Positions 44,015 through 54,077 of a stretch of DNA of 64,000 nt are shown piece after piece (the stretch's first letter is position 1; each line of letters begins with the position of its first letter). Location of the stretch: assembly GCF_003860345.1 (NCBI RefSeq), contig NZ_CP034179.1:1178001-1242000 (forward strand). Direction: 5' to 3'. The notes under the pieces were generated by a model. That model ran no database searches, was not told where the DNA came from, and saw only the letters and a list, made by a program, of their open reading frames with translations. Origin of the DNA: Caenibius tardaugens NBRC 16725 (lineage in GTDB: Bacteria; Pseudomonadota; Alphaproteobacteria; Sphingomonadales; Sphingomonadaceae). Made by a program: the position numbers and the translations under genes.

Positions 44015-44950
44015 ATGAAAGCTGTGAAGTATCTGGATGGTTCGGTTCAGGTGGTCGATGTTCCCATACCGGAAGGGCCCGGTGTGCGAGTGCGGATCAG
44101 ATCGGCGGGGATATGCGGTTCCGATCTGGCCATGCTCGACAGCGGGTTCGAGATGGCAGGCATACCCGGTCACGAAATGGCGGGTGTACTGGCAGATGGC
44201 ACCCCCGTTGCCATCGAACCTGTCGCACCATGCGGGGTATGCGAATTCTGCCGGGCAGGCGACTACCAGGTTTGCCGTTCGGGGACGGAACGAATTTTCG
44301 GCGTGGGTCGCAACGGCGGCATGGCAGAGGAAATCGTTGTCCCGGAACGCTGCCTCGTCAGGCTTCCTTCAAAGGTGCAGGTGGACAACGCCAGCCTGAT
44401 CGAACCGCTGGCCGTGGCGATCCACGGACTACGCCGTGCCGGGGCGCGGCCGACAGACCGCGTGGTGGTAGTGGGCGCCGGTGCAATCGGGCTCTGTGCG
44501 GTGGCCGCTGCTGCCGCGATCGGCTGCACTGTGGCGCTGGCCGCGCGACACGATCATCAAAAGGCCGCAGGGGCCCGGCTGGGGGGCGGCGAACCGCACG
44601 GGGAATACGATATCGCGATCGATTGCGCGGGGGGAACCTCGGGGATTGCCGATGCCTGTGACTGGCTGCGTCCCAATGGCAAATTGCTGCTGCTGTCCGC
44701 ATCGTGGGAGGAGATCCGCCTGCCCGGGCTGGTGGTCGCCGCCAAGGAACCGGAAATCGTTGGTTCGACCATGTACGGGATGAGCGGTGTGGTTCGCGAT
44801 ATCGACAACGCCGCGGTCCTGCTCGGTCTCAATCCCGCCATCGCCAGCACGATCATCACCCACCGCTTCCCCCTTGTCGCTGCGGCCGAAGCCTTTGCCA
44901 TGGCGCGTGATCGCAGCGCGGGAGCGATCAAGGTCATACTGGAGCCCTGA
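44015..44950 (+). CDS. Zinc-dependent medium-chain alcohol dehydrogenase
   Basis: A 311-residue MDR enzyme. Catalytic zinc ligands Cys34 (GICGSD) and His53-Glu54 (GHE) and the structural-zinc set Cys73, Cys76, Cys79, Cys87 are all present. The Rossmann motif VVVVGAGAIG binds NAD(P). It is somewhat shorter than the usual ~340 residues. It oxidises an alcohol or polyol to a carbonyl; with P450 genes close behind, it may act on a hydroxylated product. The next gene starts 1 bp after the stop. Confidence 0.88.
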   Translation: MKAVKYLDGSVQVVDVPIPEGPGVRVRIRSAGICGSDLAMLDSGFEMAGIPGHEMAGVLADGTPVAIEPVAPCGVCEFCRAGDYQVCRSGTERIFGVGRNGGMAEEIVVPERCLVRLPSKVQVDNASLIEPLAVAIHGLRRAGARPTDRVVVVGAGAIGLCAVAAAAAIGCTVALAARHDHQKAAGARLGGGEPHGEYDIAIDCAGGTSGIADACDWLRPNGKLLLLSASWEEIRLPGLVVAAKEPEIVGSTMYGMSGVVRDIDNAAVLLGLNPAIASTIITHRFPLVAAAEAFAMARDRSAGAIKVILEP

Positions 44951-44951
44951 C

Positions 44952-45773
44952 ATGGTCGAATATTGCCTGGAGACCGTGAACTGGTCTCCTTATCTGGGTT
45001 TCGATCAACCTGATTTGCCAGCCATGGTCAGCGCAGCATCTGCCGCGGGCTACAAATGGATCTCGTTCGATCTGCCAAGCCTGACGCATCACACCACGCA
45101 CAAAGGTTCGCTGTCCCGCCTGCGGGCGCAGATGGACGAAAACGATGTGCGCATGCTCGCCCTGCATTCGCTCGCGATCAGTGACGACGGGCGGCGCACG
45201 AAGGAACTGGCACAAGAAGCCATTGCCGTGGGTCGAACCATGGGGGCGCTCTTTCTCCACGCCGGTGTCGTGACCACGCCCGACACCCGGATTGTCGATA
45301 TCACCCGCGAAGTCGAGGCAATGTGCCATGAAGGCGGCATGGAACTCGCGATCGAGTTTCTTCCGTTCCTGCCCCTGTCATCGATCGCACAGACCCGGGA
45401 ACTGCTCGATGCAGCCGGGCTGACCGGGCGTAATTTCGTGGTCGACAGTTGGCATTTCTTCAATGGCCCCGACGACCAGGACAAGGATGGCTGGGCGGCG
45501 CTTGCCAGCATCCCCGCATCGCGCATCGCCTATGTCCAGTTTGCCGACCATGGCCCCTTGCAAAGCGACGATCTTCTGTTCGAAACCACGCAAAACCGGG
45601 TGATCCCCGGAACCGGCAGTTTCGATCTGCAACGGTTTGCCCAAACCCTGCGCGCGGGCGGCTTTGACGGCGTTGTCGGCCCCGAAATCCTGTCCAGCCG
45701 GGTTCGGCAAATGCCCATCGAACAGGTTGCCCAACAACTTATCGCAGCCACCATGCCGTTTTGGAGCGAATGA
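44952..45773 (+). CDS. Sugar phosphate isomerase/epimerase-fold (TIM barrel) protein
   Basis: A 273-residue AP-endonuclease-2-type TIM barrel. Metal-ligand positions fit the family: LAIEFLPF (Glu), VDSWHFF (Asp, His), VQFADHG and GPEILS (Glu) at the ends of successive strands. The family includes xylose-isomerase-like enzymes, epimerases and dehydratases, and the substrate cannot be named. It starts 1 bp after the dehydrogenase stop and is 7 bp from the P450 gene, so it is part of the same operon. Confidence 0.82.
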   Translation: MVEYCLETVNWSPYLGFDQPDLPAMVSAASAAGYKWISFDLPSLTHHTTHKGSLSRLRAQMDENDVRMLALHSLAISDDGRRTKELAQEAIAVGRTMGALFLHAGVVTTPDTRIVDITREVEAMCHEGGMELAIEFLPFLPLSSIAQTRELLDAAGLTGRNFVVDSWHFFNGPDDQDKDGWAALASIPASRIAYVQFADHGPLQSDDLLFETTQNRVIPGTGSFDLQRFAQTLRAGGFDGVVGPEILSSRVRQMPIEQVAQQLIAATMPFWSE

Positions 45774-45780
45774 TCAGGCC

Positions 45781-47019
45781 ATGGATATCACAGCACACAG
45801 TTTCATGGATGCGGACATTCAGGAAAACCCGTTTGCCTATTACGATGCGCTGCTGCGGGATGCGCCAGTCTATTACATGCCGGAAATCGGCGCCTACGTT
45901 GTCAGCAAGTACAAGGACATCCAGTTCGCTGTCATGCACCCGGAAATCTGGTCGATCGACATGCGCAGCCTGCCGCGCGCCAACATGTTCCGATACCAGT
46001 CATCGCAGGATCTGCTCGCCGCCGAAGGTTTCCCGCGCGACACCCGGCTGACCACCGATCCGCCAGCGCACAACACCTACCGTTCGGCGCTGCGTGAGGC
46101 ATTTTCCCCGCGTCGGGTCCGCGCCCAAAGGGCATTTGTGCAGAGCGCGGTCGATGATCTGATCGCAACCATGCGCGGCAAAACCGCATGCGATTTCCTG
46201 CGCGAATTCTGCTGGTGGTTGCCGATGCGGGTGATCACGCACTTGCTGGGCGTGCCGTTCGAGGATGCGGCCCGGATCAAACACTGGTCGGATGTCTGGG
46301 TCGAACCTCTGACATATGGCCTGTCGGAAGAACGCGAACTCGTGGTCGCGCGCGAGGAGATCGCGCTCCAGCGCTACCTTATCGGCCATCTTGAATATAA
46401 ACGTCTGCATCCGGGTGAGGATGTACTGACCGACATGCTTAACGCCTCCATGCCCGATGGATCGCCCCTCCCGTTGCGCGAAATCGTCGGTCTTGCCGAA
46501 CATCTCATCGTCGGCGGCCATGAAACCGCCACCAGTGCCCTTGCCGCAGGTATGGCCATTCTCGCGCAAAGGCCGGATATCGTCGCCGAACTGCGCGCGG
46601 AACCGGACCTTGTTGAAGGGTTCGTCGAAGAGGTCCTGCGCACGGAATCCCCCAGTCAGGGGTTCTTCCGGCTCGCAGTACAGGATTACGAACTGCGCGG
46701 TGTAACCATACCTGCAGGCGCCATGGTCCACCTGCGATTTGCCGCTGCCAATCGCGATCCCGAACAGTTTGACAATCCACACCAGTTCGACATCCGGCGA
46801 AAGAATGTGAAGACGCATCTGGCGTTCAGCCAGGGCGTCCATCACTGCATTGGGTCTCCTTATGCGCGGCTGGAACTGTACACCGCGTTTCGCTCACTCA
46901 TCGATGCGTTTGACGATTTCCACCTGACCCCGGGCAGCGAACCGCTGTCGCATGTCCCGGGCTTGTCGTTGCGCACCTTAACCGGGGTCCCTCTCAGCTA
47001 TCGCGAACGACAGCCATAA
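45781..47019 (+). CDS. Cytochrome P450 (first of four)
   Basis: A 412-residue soluble bacterial P450. Heme-binding loop FSQGVHHCIG with Cys356; I-helix GGHETATS giving the acid-Thr pair; ExxR in EEVLRTE. It catalyses O2-dependent hydroxylation with electrons from a ferredoxin, but no ferredoxin or reductase gene is in the window. It sits in the operon between the isomerase-fold gene and a GlcG-like gene. The substrate is unknown. Confidence 0.92.
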   Translation: MDITAHSFMDADIQENPFAYYDALLRDAPVYYMPEIGAYVVSKYKDIQFAVMHPEIWSIDMRSLPRANMFRYQSSQDLLAAEGFPRDTRLTTDPPAHNTYRSALREAFSPRRVRAQRAFVQSAVDDLIATMRGKTACDFLREFCWWLPMRVITHLLGVPFEDAARIKHWSDVWVEPLTYGLSEERELVVAREEIALQRYLIGHLEYKRLHPGEDVLTDMLNASMPDGSPLPLREIVGLAEHLIVGGHETATSALAAGMAILAQRPDIVAELRAEPDLVEGFVEEVLRTESPSQGFFRLAVQDYELRGVTIPAGAMVHLRFAAANRDPEQFDNPHQFDIRRKNVKTHLAFSQGVHHCIGSPYARLELYTAFRSLIDAFDDFHLTPGSEPLSHVPGLSLRTLTGVPLSYRERQP

Positions 47020-47031
47020 GGAAAAGGCACC

Positions 47032-47457
47032 ATGCAGATCAGTGAACCGCGCGCCACGCTGACAATCGATGCCATTCAGGCCATGCTCAACGCCGCCACG
47101 GCCCGAGCGCGGGAACTGTCTGCCAAACTGCACATCGTGATTGTCGATCATGCCGGGAATCTCGCGGGATTTATCAGCTTTCCCGGAACCCCGCGCATCG
47201 CTGAAACGACCGCGCGCCGCAAGGCGTTGACGGCAGTCCACATGGGCCAGACGACCGAAGCCTGGGAGAATTATTTAAAATCCATCCCGGCCTCGGAACT
47301 GAAAATCATCGATACCATGCCCGACTATATTGCCGCGATCGGCGGGTATCCGATCATCGAAAATGGTCTGGTGCTCGGTGCCATCGGCGTATCCGGCGTC
47401 AGTCAGGAAGTCGATGGCGATGTGGCGGAGGCGGCGCTCCGTGCGCTGCATGGGTGA
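47032..47457 (+). CDS. GlcG/HbpS family protein
   Basis: A 141-residue protein with the family's pattern: LHIVIVDHAGNLAGF in the first half, TARRKALTAVHMG in the middle, and PIIENGLVLGAIGVSG near the end. Members bind heme or other small ligands, and some act in cobalamin or glycolate loci, so its role in a P450 operon is uncertain. No signal peptide. It ends with TGATG, overlapping the start of the dehydrogenase gene. Confidence 0.85.
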   Translation: MQISEPRATLTIDAIQAMLNAATARARELSAKLHIVIVDHAGNLAGFISFPGTPRIAETTARRKALTAVHMGQTTEAWENYLKSIPASELKIIDTMPDYIAAIGGYPIIENGLVLGAIGVSGVSQEVDGDVAEAALRALHG

Positions 47458-48284
47458 TGGCAGCGATAATGGCAGGATCGCCCTTCTCCGCCCTCGATAT
47501 GCAGGGGAAAGTCGCCCTTGTGACCGGCGCAGGCCGTGGCATCGGGCAGGCGACCGCGATGTTGCTCGCACGGCGCGGCGCGGCGGTCATGGTGGCGGAC
47601 ATCGATGGCACCGCCGCGCAGGCAACGGCACAGGCGATTTCGGCAAACCATGGCAGGGCCGCCCATCTTGCCATCGATATGACTGATGAAGATCAGGTCG
47701 CGGACATGATCGATCAGACCGTTCGAATGTTGGGTGGGCTGCACGCCGCGTTCAACAATGCGGGGATTGCCCGTGTGGGCCCGCTGCTCGCCCAGGCCCC
47801 TCTGTCGGATTGGCAACAGACCATCGATGTCAATCTCAAGGGCGTGTTTCTCTGTCTGAAATACCAGACCCGGCACATGGCCGAATCCGGCGGCGGGGCT
47901 ATCGTCAATGCCTCCTCCTGCGCGGCCCTGCTCGGCCAGCAACGCACGGCGGCCTATTGCGCTTCCAAGGCTGGGGTAATCGGCCTCACGCGCGCGGCCA
48001 TGGCGGAATATGGCCCCAGGCGCATACGGGTAAATGCCATCGCACCCGGTTCGATCGATACGCCGATGTTGCGGCAATCGGTCGGCGACGATGATGGCAT
48101 TATCGCGGCACTGGGCAAGGATTATCCGCTGGGCCGGATCGGGCATGTGGACGATGTTGCCGAAACCGCCGCGTGGTTGCTGTCCGATGCCGCATCATTT
48201 GTCACGGGCATATGCCTTGCGGTCGATGGGGGCTACACATCATCCGGCCCATGGGCGCATAATCCCGACGACGCGCCAGCCTGA
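47457..48284 (+). CDS. Short-chain dehydrogenase/reductase
   Basis: A 275-residue classical SDR. TGAGRGIG nucleotide loop, NNAG, then active-site Ser and YCASK (Tyr-x3-Lys), and IAPGSIDTPM after strand six. It probably oxidises a secondary alcohol made by the P450s. The ATG at 47457 overlaps the previous stop; a GTG one codon earlier and an ATG at 47469 are alternatives. Confidence 0.92.
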   Translation: MAAIMAGSPFSALDMQGKVALVTGAGRGIGQATAMLLARRGAAVMVADIDGTAAQATAQAISANHGRAAHLAIDMTDEDQVADMIDQTVRMLGGLHAAFNNAGIARVGPLLAQAPLSDWQQTIDVNLKGVFLCLKYQTRHMAESGGGAIVNASSCAALLGQQRTAAYCASKAGVIGLTRAAMAEYGPRRIRVNAIAPGSIDTPMLRQSVGDDDGIIAALGKDYPLGRIGHVDDVAETAAWLLSDAASFVTGICLAVDGGYTSSGPWAHNPDDAPA

Positions 48285-48303
48285 TCGCACAAAGGAGTAC
48301 GCT

Positions 48304-49482
48304 ATGCGCCGCGATATTCCCCAAGGATGGCGTATCCTCGAAATCAGCGCGCGTGACGATTACTACGAATACTGGAACGATATTCGTCGGCAATCGCCGG
48401 TGCATGATGCCGGGGACGGTCTCTTTGTCGTGAGCGGATGGGAACCGGCCCATGCAGGATTGCGCCATCCGGAGCTTTACGCCGGCAGCGGGGTGGCCGC
48501 CGCCTTCGGCTTTGACAGCGCCGTGGAGGCCGTGGTGCGCAACTGGCTGATGTCGCTGAATGGGGATGACCATCGGCGGGCCCGGGCACTGGTGGCGCGC
48601 GTCTTCACACTGCGCGCCGTAGCCGCGCTGGAGCATAAAATCCGCGCGATCACGCGCGATATCATGCGAGAATTCGTCCAGCAGGCGCAGCAGGCTCCCG
48701 CCAATTTCTCGCGCATCGCGGCGACACGGCTACCCTGCGAAATGATCCGGACGATGTTCGCCATCGATCCCGCCGAATGGACCGCGCAGGTCGAACCCCT
48801 GTTTCTGGGTGCAGCGGGGTCGCAGGATCATGCCTTCGCCGCAGTCAGCGGTCTGACCACGTATTTCCATCAGACCATCGGCAATCCCGGCACCTGTGAT
48901 CCTGACGGGATAATCGCCCTGCTGCGGGCCGCAGGCAGCGATGGCGACAGGTTGAGCGAAGCGGAAGTGATTGCAAACTGTGTGCTGATCGTGACCGCCG
49001 CGGTCGATACCACGGCAGGCCTGATCGCCAACGCGCTGGTGCGATTGATCGAGCATCCTGAGATTCTGGCGCGTGTCCGGGCAAACCCCGCGCTAATCCC
49101 GGCGGTCATCGAAGAAACGCTGCGGCACTGCCCCTCTGCGCCATCCTCGTCCCGCCATGCCGCCACGACTGTGGAACTCGGTGGTGTCACCATTCCTCAA
49201 GGCAGCGATATCTTCTTTTCGATCAGCGCGGCGAACCGTGATCCGGAAAGGTTTGCCCACCCCGACCGTTTCGACATCGACCGCCAGGAAACCGGCGCCC
49301 TGACTTTTGGTGGCGGGGCGCATTTCTGTCTGGGCGCGGGTCTCGCCCGCCTTGAGGCGCGAGTGGCGCTGGAAGAGATTCTGGCGATCACCAACACCAT
49401 CACACTGGCGGAACCGGTGCAATGGCGGACGGACAACCCCGTTGTGCGCGCACCGGCGAACCTGATGATCACCTGTTCATGA
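48304..49482 (+). CDS. Cytochrome P450 (second of four)
   Basis: A 392-residue P450 with heme loop FGGGAHFCLG (Cys342), I-helix TAAVDTTAG (Asp-Thr pair) and ExxR in EETLRHC. A little shorter than the others. AAAGGAG gives a good ribosome site. It is the last gene of the 44015-49482 operon; a bidirectional terminator follows. Confidence 0.92.
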   Translation: MRRDIPQGWRILEISARDDYYEYWNDIRRQSPVHDAGDGLFVVSGWEPAHAGLRHPELYAGSGVAAAFGFDSAVEAVVRNWLMSLNGDDHRRARALVARVFTLRAVAALEHKIRAITRDIMREFVQQAQQAPANFSRIAATRLPCEMIRTMFAIDPAEWTAQVEPLFLGAAGSQDHAFAAVSGLTTYFHQTIGNPGTCDPDGIIALLRAAGSDGDRLSEAEVIANCVLIVTAAVDTTAGLIANALVRLIEHPEILARVRANPALIPAVIEETLRHCPSAPSSSRHAATTVELGGVTIPQGSDIFFSISAANRDPERFAHPDRFDIDRQETGALTFGGGAHFCLGAGLARLEARVALEEILAITNTITLAEPVQWRTDNPVVRAPANLMITCS

Positions 49483-49525
49483 CCGATCCGGTTCCAACGC
49501 AATAACGCGTTGCCAGCCGCAGACC

Positions 49526-49570
49526 GGGGGGCGAACACCGCAGGTTGCGCAGCCTGGCAACTGGCCCCCC
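49526..49570. terminator. Bidirectional terminator between two convergent P450 genes
   Basis: GGGGGGC (49526-49532) pairs with GCCCCCC (49564-49570), and an inner GTTGC/GCAAC arm (49544-49548 with 49557-49561) extends the structure. It lies between the stops at 49482 and 49606. Confidence 0.65.
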
Positions 49571-49605
49571 TGCACCGTTCGCGCCGTCCTTCCGCGGCCT
49601 CGCGG

Positions 49606-50847
49606 TTACCTCTTGCGGAAATTGGTCTTCAGGGATTTCAGCGCATAGAACACGAAGCTCGGATGATATTGCATGTCCTGCTCGGGCACGGAAATGTCAT
49701 ACCTGTCAAAGGCGCTGGCAAAAAACGTCGCCAGTTCCAGTCTTGAAAGCATGTGGCCGATACAATGGTGCAACCCCGGCCCGAATGCCATGGATTCGCG
49801 ATTGTCCCTGTCCGCACGAATTTCGAGGGGGGCGTCGAATACCCTCTCGTCAACGTTGGCGCCAAAATTCATGATCCAGAGAAGATCGCCCTTCTCGATT
49901 TGCTGGTCATGCCAAGTGAAACTTTCGGCCGCGAGACGGGTCATCGCTTTCACCGTGCCGGGATAACGAAGCAGTTCGGTCACCACAGGATAGGCCGCTT
50001 CGGGATCGCCCCGCACCAGATCCTGAAGATCGGGGCGGCGGCAAAGCTGGACGATCTGCGTCGTCAGCGTGTGCGCGGTGCTTTCCGCCCCGGCCACGAT
50101 AATCGCGTGGAAGGATGCCAGCAATTCGTCCTGGCTCAGACGGGCCTTCCCATCGCGGGCCTGCACCAACAGAGAAATCAGGTCGTTACCCGGATTCTTC
50201 TCTCGATCGGCGATGAGATCGCTGAAGATCGCGTTCATGGTCTTCAGCGTTTCGTCGAGCTTGTACACCAGCGCAGGCGTGACCCGCGCCGCCGCCGTTG
50301 TGGCGGTAAAATCGGATACGAGCCCGAACAGGGTATTCCGTTCGGATTCCGGGATACCCAGAAGATGTTGGATGACCAGGGGGGGCAGCATCGCCGAAAT
50401 GCGTTCGCCAAAATCAATTTCGCCACCATCGCCGACATCATCCAGCAGACGATCGACAATCGACTGGATCAACGGCCCGAGCGAGCGCACGATTGCCGGC
50501 GTAAAGGCCTTCATCATCAAGGTCCGCACCCGCATGTGATCGCGGCCATCGAGGCGATTTACGGTCAGCGGGATATATTTGCTGACCGCAGAGACTTTGT
50601 CGCGATCCTCCTGCGGAATGTCGCGCAGAATCTGTTCCAGACCGCGCGCGGATGACAGGCGCTTGTCTGCATAGGCTGCTTTCACATCGGCGTGCCGCGT
50701 GATGATCCAGCCCCGGTTCCGCTCGCTCCAGAAGACGGGATTGTCCTGCTGGAGCGCCATGAGCGCTGGCCAGGGATTGGCCAGAAATGCCGGATCGGCG
50801 AAATCGATGTCGAGATCGGCTGTGTCGCCAGTGATCAATTGAGTCAT
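49606..50847 (-). CDS. Cytochrome P450 (third of four)
   Basis: A 413-residue P450. Heme loop FGPGLHHCIG with Cys362, I-helix AGAESTAH (Glu-Ser-Thr), and ExxR in TELLRYP. Convergent with the second P450 gene and downstream of an SDR gene (24-bp gap) on its own strand, so it belongs to the receptor-SDR-P450 unit 53906-49606. Substrate unknown. Confidence 0.92.
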   Translation of the reverse strand: MTQLITGDTADLDIDFADPAFLANPWPALMALQQDNPVFWSERNRGWIITRHADVKAAYADKRLSSARGLEQILRDIPQEDRDKVSAVSKYIPLTVNRLDGRDHMRVRTLMMKAFTPAIVRSLGPLIQSIVDRLLDDVGDGGEIDFGERISAMLPPLVIQHLLGIPESERNTLFGLVSDFTATTAAARVTPALVYKLDETLKTMNAIFSDLIADREKNPGNDLISLLVQARDGKARLSQDELLASFHAIIVAGAESTAHTLTTQIVQLCRRPDLQDLVRGDPEAAYPVVTELLRYPGTVKAMTRLAAESFTWHDQQIEKGDLLWIMNFGANVDERVFDAPLEIRADRDNRESMAFGPGLHHCIGHMLSRLELATFFASAFDRYDISVPEQDMQYHPSFVFYALKSLKTNFRKR

Positions 50848-50871
50848 GGAAAGTAATGTCCTTCGCAGCGT

Positions 50872-51630
50872 TCAGGCTACCAGCCCGCCGTCGACAACAA
50901 GCTCCGCACCCGTCACATATGTCGCCATATCGGACAGAAGAAATGCGGCCGCGTGCGCAATTTCAATGGGCTCAGCCAATCGCTGCATCGGGATTGATGC
51001 TTTGGCCCGGGCGAACTGTTCCGCATCCGCATCGATCGATCCTGCGATCATCGGGGTCATCACCAGTCCAGGCAGAATGGTGTTAACCCGCACACCACAC
51101 GGTGCGAGATCGCGCGCGGCAACACGGCTTATGCCGCGCACCGCCCATTTCGTGCTGACATAAACGATATCCTTGCTGATCGCGGGCGGCATCCCGGTGG
51201 CAGAAGCGATATTGACGATCGCCCCCTTTGCCTGGCTGCGCATGTATTCGCCAATGATCTGGACGCCCAGCAGGATACCCAACTGGTTTACCGATACGGT
51301 CCGATTGAAATCGGCCGCGTCAGGATCGGATCGCAAGGTTGTATTGCCTTTGACACCTGCGGCAGCAACCAGCCCATCGATAGTGCCAAACGCCGCCTTG
51401 CCCGCATCCAGCAGGCGCGCCCACGATGCCGGATCGCGGGTATCGTGCTGCACGAACAGACCACCGGCATCCGCCGCGATTTGCCTACCTTCCTGATCCT
51501 GAATGTCCGCAACGATGACCTTGGCCCCGTGCGATGCAAGCAACTGGCAAGTGGCCGCCCCGATGCCGCTTGCTCCACCCGTAACAATGACCGCGCGGTC
51601 AGACAGCAATTGCGATGGGATTTGAACCAC
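50872..51630 (-). CDS. Short-chain dehydrogenase/reductase
   Basis: A 252-residue classical SDR with TGGASGIG, an AAG motif in place of NNAG (LVAAAGVKG), and active site YVSTK. The chosen start is GTG at 51628-51630, preceded at good distance by GAGAGG. The frame is open to a TTG at 51684, but that stretch carries a strong hairpin and no ribosome site. It is part of the unit with the TonB receptor upstream and the P450 downstream. Confidence 0.9.
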   Translation of the reverse strand: MVQIPSQLLSDRAVIVTGGASGIGAATCQLLASHGAKVIVADIQDQEGRQIAADAGGLFVQHDTRDPASWARLLDAGKAAFGTIDGLVAAAGVKGNTTLRSDPDAADFNRTVSVNQLGILLGVQIIGEYMRSQAKGAIVNIASATGMPPAISKDIVYVSTKWAVRGISRVAARDLAPCGVRVNTILPGLVMTPMIAGSIDADAEQFARAKASIPMQRLAEPIEIAHAAAFLLSDMATYVTGAELVVDGGLVA

Positions 51631-51670
51631 GGGGCGTGCCTCTCGTTTTTCGTTTTCTCTTGAAACGGAT

Positions 51671-51699
51671 GCAGCCGCCCCCAATAGGGGAGCGGCTGC
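51671..51699 (-). terminator. Strong hairpin between receptor and SDR genes
   Basis: GCAGCCGC-CCCC and GGGG-a-GCGGCTGC pair with a four-base AATA loop. It lies 14 bp after the receptor stop on the - strand. With no T-run it may be a partial terminator that lowers expression of the SDR and P450 genes relative to the receptor. Confidence 0.6.
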
Positions 51700-51713
51700 C
51701 CTCCATCACACCA

Positions 51714-53906
51714 TCAGAAGGTGTATGCGGCTTCTACACCGAATACCCGGCCCTTTTGAATAGTCTGGAAGTAGCCGCCCGTCGGAATGATGGCGAGCGA
51801 GGCATTGGCCCCCATCCCCCGGTCATCGAGCAGATTGCGCCCATAAACGCTGAGTTTCAGGTTCGGCGCGGCAGCCGGGGAAAAGCCTATCCCGGCCGAC
51901 AGCAAATCCACTGACGGCAGGAAGGTGGTGTTGCTGTCCGTAAAGGGCGAACCGCCGCGATGATCGATATTGACGAACGCATTGAAAGACCCTGCACTGC
52001 CCAGTTCGGTGTCGTAGTACAGGCCTGCGCTATAGGTCCACGGCGCCAGACGCGGAATCTTGAGCGCCTTGTCGACCGCGTTGATCACGCCATCGCCATT
52101 CAGGTCTGCAATGACCTTGGTATATTTGCCATGGACATAGCCGAGCGAGCCACGGAAAATCAGGCCCTGTGCGAGCTTCAGCGAAGCCTCCGCCTCGAAG
52201 CCCTTGATCTCGATATCACCGGCATTGCCAATAAGCGTGGACACACCGTTGATTGTCACAGCAGTCTGTTCGCGCTGAACGTCAGCCACCTTGTTCCGGA
52301 ATGCGGCAACATTGAGGGACAGTCGACGATCGAAGAAGCGGCCCTTGAAGCCCACTTCGAGAGAGTTGGCGGTTTCGTCGTTGAACGGCCCCGGCGGCAC
52401 GCTGAGCGAGGCCACGCGCAAGTTGTATCCGCCCGCGCGAACCCCGCGGCTGTACAGGCCATAGGCCTGAACATCGTCATTGAACTCGTATTTCAGCGAC
52501 AGGCGCGGCGTAAAGCTGGTGAACTTTGACCGATCGTTGAAAGTGAAGTGGGTGCACCCTTCCATGAAGGTACAGGCAGGTGAAGCGGTGAAATCGCGCG
52601 GTTCGATATTCACACGCTTGCGATCTTCCGAATAGCGTGCGCCCACGCCGAACGTCAGCTTGTCGATGATTTCGATATCGGCGTTCGCGAAGATACCCCA
52701 CGATTCCTGATGCTGGATGCCGCCACCCCGGCCGACGCGATTGGCAAACAGCAACTCATCAAGCGTTTGATAATCGATCTTCTGCTTGAAGAGGAACAGG
52801 CCGGTCACGAAATCGATACGATCGGCAATCTTTACCGAATACCGCAGTTCGTTGCTCAGCTGATGCTGCTTGATGTAGCTTCCTGCATTGAAGCTATGGG
52901 CAGCCGAACCATCGTTGTCGCTGGTGACCATGACCTTGTAATCGCGATAGCCGAAGACATTGGTCAACCGGCCATTGCCGGGGCCGACATCGAGATTGGC
53001 TTCCACGACAAGCGAATTGTACACGAGATCGGATTCGCCGGGCATATTCGATTTGGTACCGAATTTCGGCGCCTTGACCGTGCCGCCCGGGTTGCTGTTC
53101 ACACTGCCGTCGCCATGGGCTTCACCGTGTTCACCGATAATCACGAATTCCACACCCGGCGCCGGAGTCAGCGAAAACGTGGGGCGCAGGAACCACGAAC
53201 GCGCCTTGCCATCGTTGCGGTCGAGCGTGACGTTCTTGAAATAGCCGCCATCCCGTTCGTAGTAACCGGCCAGACGCACTGCCAGAACATCCTTGGCCAA
53301 CGGGGCTTCGACAGCGCCGCTGATGGTGATGTCCGTTCCCGTGCCGCGCAAACCGCTTTCGACGGAAACTTTCGCATTTGCCCCGAAATCCCCGCTCGGA
53401 CGGCGGGTGCGCAGCAGAACGGCGCCGCCGGTGACGTTACGGCCAAACAGCACACCTTGTGGACCGCGCAGAATTTCGACCGATTCGATATCGTTCATAT
53501 CGATGATCGCGCCGTTGTTCGTGCCGAGATAAACGCCATTGATAACAGTCGCGACAGCAGGCTCGATGCTGGGCACCGAACTGTTCACGCCAAGACCGCG
53601 AATGGCGAAGTTCGCCGTGCCCTTGATCGAACCCACGTCATCCAGCTGTACGTTCGGCGCAGAATACGAGAGACTCTCCACACTGCGGAACTGCATTGCA
53701 TCAAGCTGTTCGCCGCTGAACGCGGTGACCGAAGAGGCGACGTCCTGCACACGTTCGCCACCAGCCTTCTTGGTTGCGGTCACGACGATATCTTCCATCA
53801 GGACATTCTGCTGTGTCCGATCGGTATCCTGCGCATGGGCCGGGGCTGCGACGCCCATCAGGGCAAAGACAGACGTGCCGAACAGAACGATATTCTTATT
53901 TTTCAC
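51714..53906 (-). CDS. TonB-dependent receptor of the catabolic region
   Basis: A 730-residue receptor. Start chosen at the GTG 53906, seven bases after GGGGAGGA, which gives a clean signal peptide ending APAHAQ; an ATG at 53927 lies upstream of this ribosome site. DIVVTATKK opens the plug; IRGLGVN and EILRGPQGVLFGRN follow; the barrel ends in EAAYTF. Its promoter carries one of the shared elements near the TetR gene, so its ligand probably induces the region. Confidence 0.9.
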   Translation of the reverse strand: MKNKNIVLFGTSVFALMGVAAPAHAQDTDRTQQNVLMEDIVVTATKKAGGERVQDVASSVTAFSGEQLDAMQFRSVESLSYSAPNVQLDDVGSIKGTANFAIRGLGVNSSVPSIEPAVATVINGVYLGTNNGAIIDMNDIESVEILRGPQGVLFGRNVTGGAVLLRTRRPSGDFGANAKVSVESGLRGTGTDITISGAVEAPLAKDVLAVRLAGYYERDGGYFKNVTLDRNDGKARSWFLRPTFSLTPAPGVEFVIIGEHGEAHGDGSVNSNPGGTVKAPKFGTKSNMPGESDLVYNSLVVEANLDVGPGNGRLTNVFGYRDYKVMVTSDNDGSAAHSFNAGSYIKQHQLSNELRYSVKIADRIDFVTGLFLFKQKIDYQTLDELLFANRVGRGGGIQHQESWGIFANADIEIIDKLTFGVGARYSEDRKRVNIEPRDFTASPACTFMEGCTHFTFNDRSKFTSFTPRLSLKYEFNDDVQAYGLYSRGVRAGGYNLRVASLSVPPGPFNDETANSLEVGFKGRFFDRRLSLNVAAFRNKVADVQREQTAVTINGVSTLIGNAGDIEIKGFEAEASLKLAQGLIFRGSLGYVHGKYTKVIADLNGDGVINAVDKALKIPRLAPWTYSAGLYYDTELGSAGSFNAFVNIDHRGGSPFTDSNTTFLPSVDLLSAGIGFSPAAAPNLKLSVYGRNLLDDRGMGANASLAIIPTGGYFQTIQKGRVFGVEAAYTF

Positions 53907-54077
53907 CAGGTATCCTCCCCAAATCATCTTGTTTCATGGAAAAGCGACAACCGCTTCCTATGCCGCGCCATCCGGCACCCTGTGGCGAGACCCCGAAGTC
54001 CGGAGCACTTCCTGCGAAGCCACTTCGGATCAAAACTCACTACCCGGCGACCAGACTCCAACGACATTTGATACGTT

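Noticed and set aside
52710-54071. A 453-codon + strand frame opposite the fourth TonB receptor
   Set aside because: It covers the receptor gene and its promoter and has no supporting motif.
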